Below are positions 62,379 to 64,000 of a stretch of DNA of 64,000 nt, piece by piece. The translations under genes and the position numbers were made by a program. Position 1 is the stretch's first letter. Each line of letters begins with the position of its first letter. The stretch comes from Flavobacterium terrisoli (GTDB lineage: Bacteria; Bacteroidota; Bacteroidia; Flavobacteriales; Flavobacteriaceae): the NCBI RefSeq assembly GCF_030167905.1, contig NZ_JARGNA010000009.1, forward strand, positions 167,226 through 231,225. Reading direction: 5' to 3'. Below the pieces are notes generated by a model that was given only the letters and a program-made list of their open reading frames with translations, did not search any database and was not told where the DNA came from.

Positions 62379-64000
62379 TTATCTTTTAACTACTTTAAGA
62401 GTTCTAACATCTTCTCCTTGAGTAACAACAATGTTGTAAACTCCTGAAGGATATTTATCTCCTATTTTCACTTCTGATGACTCTCTAGGACTTAATTCAC
62501 GAGTTTCAATTACTCTTCCTACCATATCATAAACTGCTACGGTCACTTTACTATCGTTTGAAGTTGTCAAACTCAAGTTGAAGTTGTCAGTATATGGATT
62601 CGGATAAACTTTAACGCTCATGCTTCCAGACATATCATCTGATTCAGTTTTAGATGTGATATAAGAAACTAAATCTCCTGTGAAAGGAACTTCAGGCATA
62701 ACAGTTCCAACATACACTCTACACTCATCAAATCCTCTATTGATTGCATCAACAGCTTGATTTACCTGAGCAGGTGTTACGTTTCCGATGCTTTGTCCAC
62801 CTAAAGCTCTATTCGCTAAGACTAACAAGTTACCAACTGTTGCTCCACCGTTAGCATTCAAATAATTGATTACAGGCTGAGGAATATTGAACATTGCTTC
62901 AGTTCCCGGAACCGGAGTATCCGATCCACAAACACCAGTGTCTGCAGTTACAAAATTAGGTTCTAATTCAAAGTCTCCTAATTCTGAATTCAATTGGGTA
63001 TTGAAGAATAAAGCCATTGTTTGACTTAACAATACATTATTGATTCTACCTTTTTGTGGACCACTTCCTTTAAGCGGATCATTATCACTATAAGTTGAAG
63101 GCACTGAATATGTAGCAAATCCAATTAATGCTCTTGGAGTCCCTCCACCTGGCATCATTTTGAAAATGTTGTTACTAGTTATATCAGCTAATGTCAATTT
63201 GAAATAGTTCCCAGTAGCTGTACTACCAAAATCATATTCTCCTCCAGCTAATGTAATCGCATTAATCATAATGGCTTTAGCATTAGTTAAGCTACCTTCC
63301 GGTGTACAAGCTGAACCTTTAATGTTACCATAGTAACCTTGGGTATAAGTACAGTAAGCACACTCATTGATAAAGAATCTTGCTGTACATGAAACAGTTT
63401 GACAATTATCAGTAACTGTAAACGTAACTACTAATGGCTGACCAGGTTCTGGCATTTGAATTTGTGATAAATCAGTTGATACTGCATTAGCACATCCACC
63501 TGTATGTCCGAATGTATCTCTCCATGCTTCAAAAATTGTTGCAGCATCTTCTCCACATTCTACAGTTCTATCTGCAGGGCAGATAATCTCAAGTTTCGTT
63601 GCAGGAACTACAGTAAATGTTTCTGTTACAGATGGAGAAGTACATTTATCAGTTACTGCATAAGTTACTGTTGTAGTTCCTCCTGTACATAATGGTGGTG
63701 CCAGTGGTGATCCATAATCTCCTACCGGTGCACATCCGCCACTTACTGTGAATTGACTTAACCATGTAGCAAATGCCACTTCCAAAGCAGCTTGATCTGC
63801 ATAGTCACAAGAATTAACAATCGTTGAATCCGGTGAACCTAATACTAATGCAGGTGGTGCTGTAATAGTGAATGTTCTGCTTACTGTTGATGTTTGGTAA
63901 CATTTATCTGTTACGGTATAAGTAACGGTGATTGTTCCGCCACATGCATTAGGAGCACTTACCTCTCCATAGCTGCCTTGTGGGTTACATCCGCCTGATA
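62379..64000 (-). CDS. Repeat-rich T9SS type A cargo protein, 5' end cut by window
   Basis: The frame is open from the right edge to a TAA at 62379, giving about 540 residues without a start; a TTG near 63785 is just an internal Leu. The N-terminal part repeats HYR-like beta domains of about 85 residues, each with a Gly/Cys-rich SGGCxP start, GGTxTVTYxVTDKC and a C-containing connector (SGGCNPQGSYGEV, SGGCAPVGDYGSP, VECGEDAATIFEAWRD). A unique domain of about 250 residues follows (CTYTQGYYGNIKGSACTPEG to VMPEVPFTGDL). It ends with a type A sorting domain (VKVYPNPYTDNFNLSL, YPSGVYNIVVTQGEDV). It is probably a large surface adhesin. Confidence 0.85.
   Translation of the reverse strand, partial: SGGCNPQGSYGEVSAPNACGGTITVTYTVTDKCYQTSTVSRTFTITAPPALVLGSPDSTIVNSCDYADQAALEVAFATWLSQFTVSGGCAPVGDYGSPLAPPLCTGGTTTVTYAVTDKCTSPSVTETFTVVPATKLEIICPADRTVECGEDAATIFEAWRDTFGHTGGCANAVSTDLSQIQMPEPGQPLVVTFTVTDNCQTVSCTARFFINECAYCTYTQGYYGNIKGSACTPEGSLTNAKAIMINAITLAGGEYDFGSTATGNYFKLTLADITSNNIFKMMPGGGTPRALIGFATYSVPSTYSDNDPLKGSGPQKGRINNVLLSQTMALFFNTQLNSELGDFELEPNFVTADTGVCGSDTPVPGTEAMFNIPQPVINYLNANGGATVGNLLVLANRALGGQSIGNVTPAQVNQAVDAINRGFDECRVYVGTVMPEVPFTGDLVSYITSKTESDDMSGSMSVKVYPNPYTDNFNLSLTTSNDSKVTVAVYDMVGRVIETRELSPRESSEVKIGDKYPSGVYNIVVTQGEDVRTLKVVKR

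Noticed and set aside
63785..63787. TTG as start of the terminal T9SS gene
   Set aside because: The frame stays open to the edge and codes the same repeat domains upstream, so it is an internal Leu.

Overview
The window is AT-rich, densely coded bacterial DNA, most likely from a Flavobacterium-like member of the Flavobacteriaceae (Bacteroidota). The evidence is type IX secretion (T9SS) C-terminal sorting domains of type A and type B, the Bacteroidota promoter -7 element TAnnTTTG in front of many genes, TTG start codons on several exported proteins, a type III glutamine synthetase, and a BT_3928-type DoxX protein beside DUF1599 and tpiA. I see no rRNA, tRNA, CRISPR array, prophage or complete insertion sequence.

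Layout. 1-3873: a cut outer-membrane barrel gene behind a 1004-residue TPR protein. 4114-4797: ftsE. 4766-15299: a surface-glycan locus of eleven genes on alternating strands. It holds a GT-C-like membrane enzyme, a 2OG-Fe(II) dioxygenase, two GT2 and two GT4 glycosyltransferases, a Wzx-type flippase, and a cupin ketoisomerase, PLP aminotransferase and hexapeptide acyltransferase set of the kind that makes dTDP-3-acylamino-3,6-dideoxyhexoses, plus a FemAB/GNAT-like protein. 15416-26000: mostly housekeeping genes (SpoU-type RNA methyltransferase, class C serine hydrolase, Rel/SpoT, Fur-family regulator, purA, Yip1-like protein). 25805-32076: PAS histidine kinase, manganese catalase followed by a 31-codon DUF892/YciE-like remnant, NTF2-like and DinB proteins, and a secreted GH13 enzyme. 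32312-37515: a TPR histidine kinase, a LytTR regulator and a leucine-rich T9SS cargo in a row. 37667-50054: OstA-like protein, class III aminotransferase, TPR protein, aroE, rlmH, folP, DUF1599, DoxX, TlpA-like protein, tpiA, prmA and clpS. 50063-55725: small unknown genes, purM and three tandem genes for proteins with two OmpA-like domains each. 55838-58915: a two-gene secreted-protein cassette present twice in tandem. 58963-64000: glnN with a probable operator pair, terC, and a repeat-rich T9SS protein cut by the right edge.

The least ordinary parts are the duplicated cassette (a 150-residue T9SS cargo plus a partner with a conserved N-terminus but two unrelated C-terminal repeat arrays), the three double-OmpA paralogues with a fixed Cys-Cys pair, the glycan locus whose convergent genes repeatedly overlap at their 3' ends, and a fur promoter so close to the ATG that the message is probably leaderless. 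Functions come from motifs read by eye; no database search was run.
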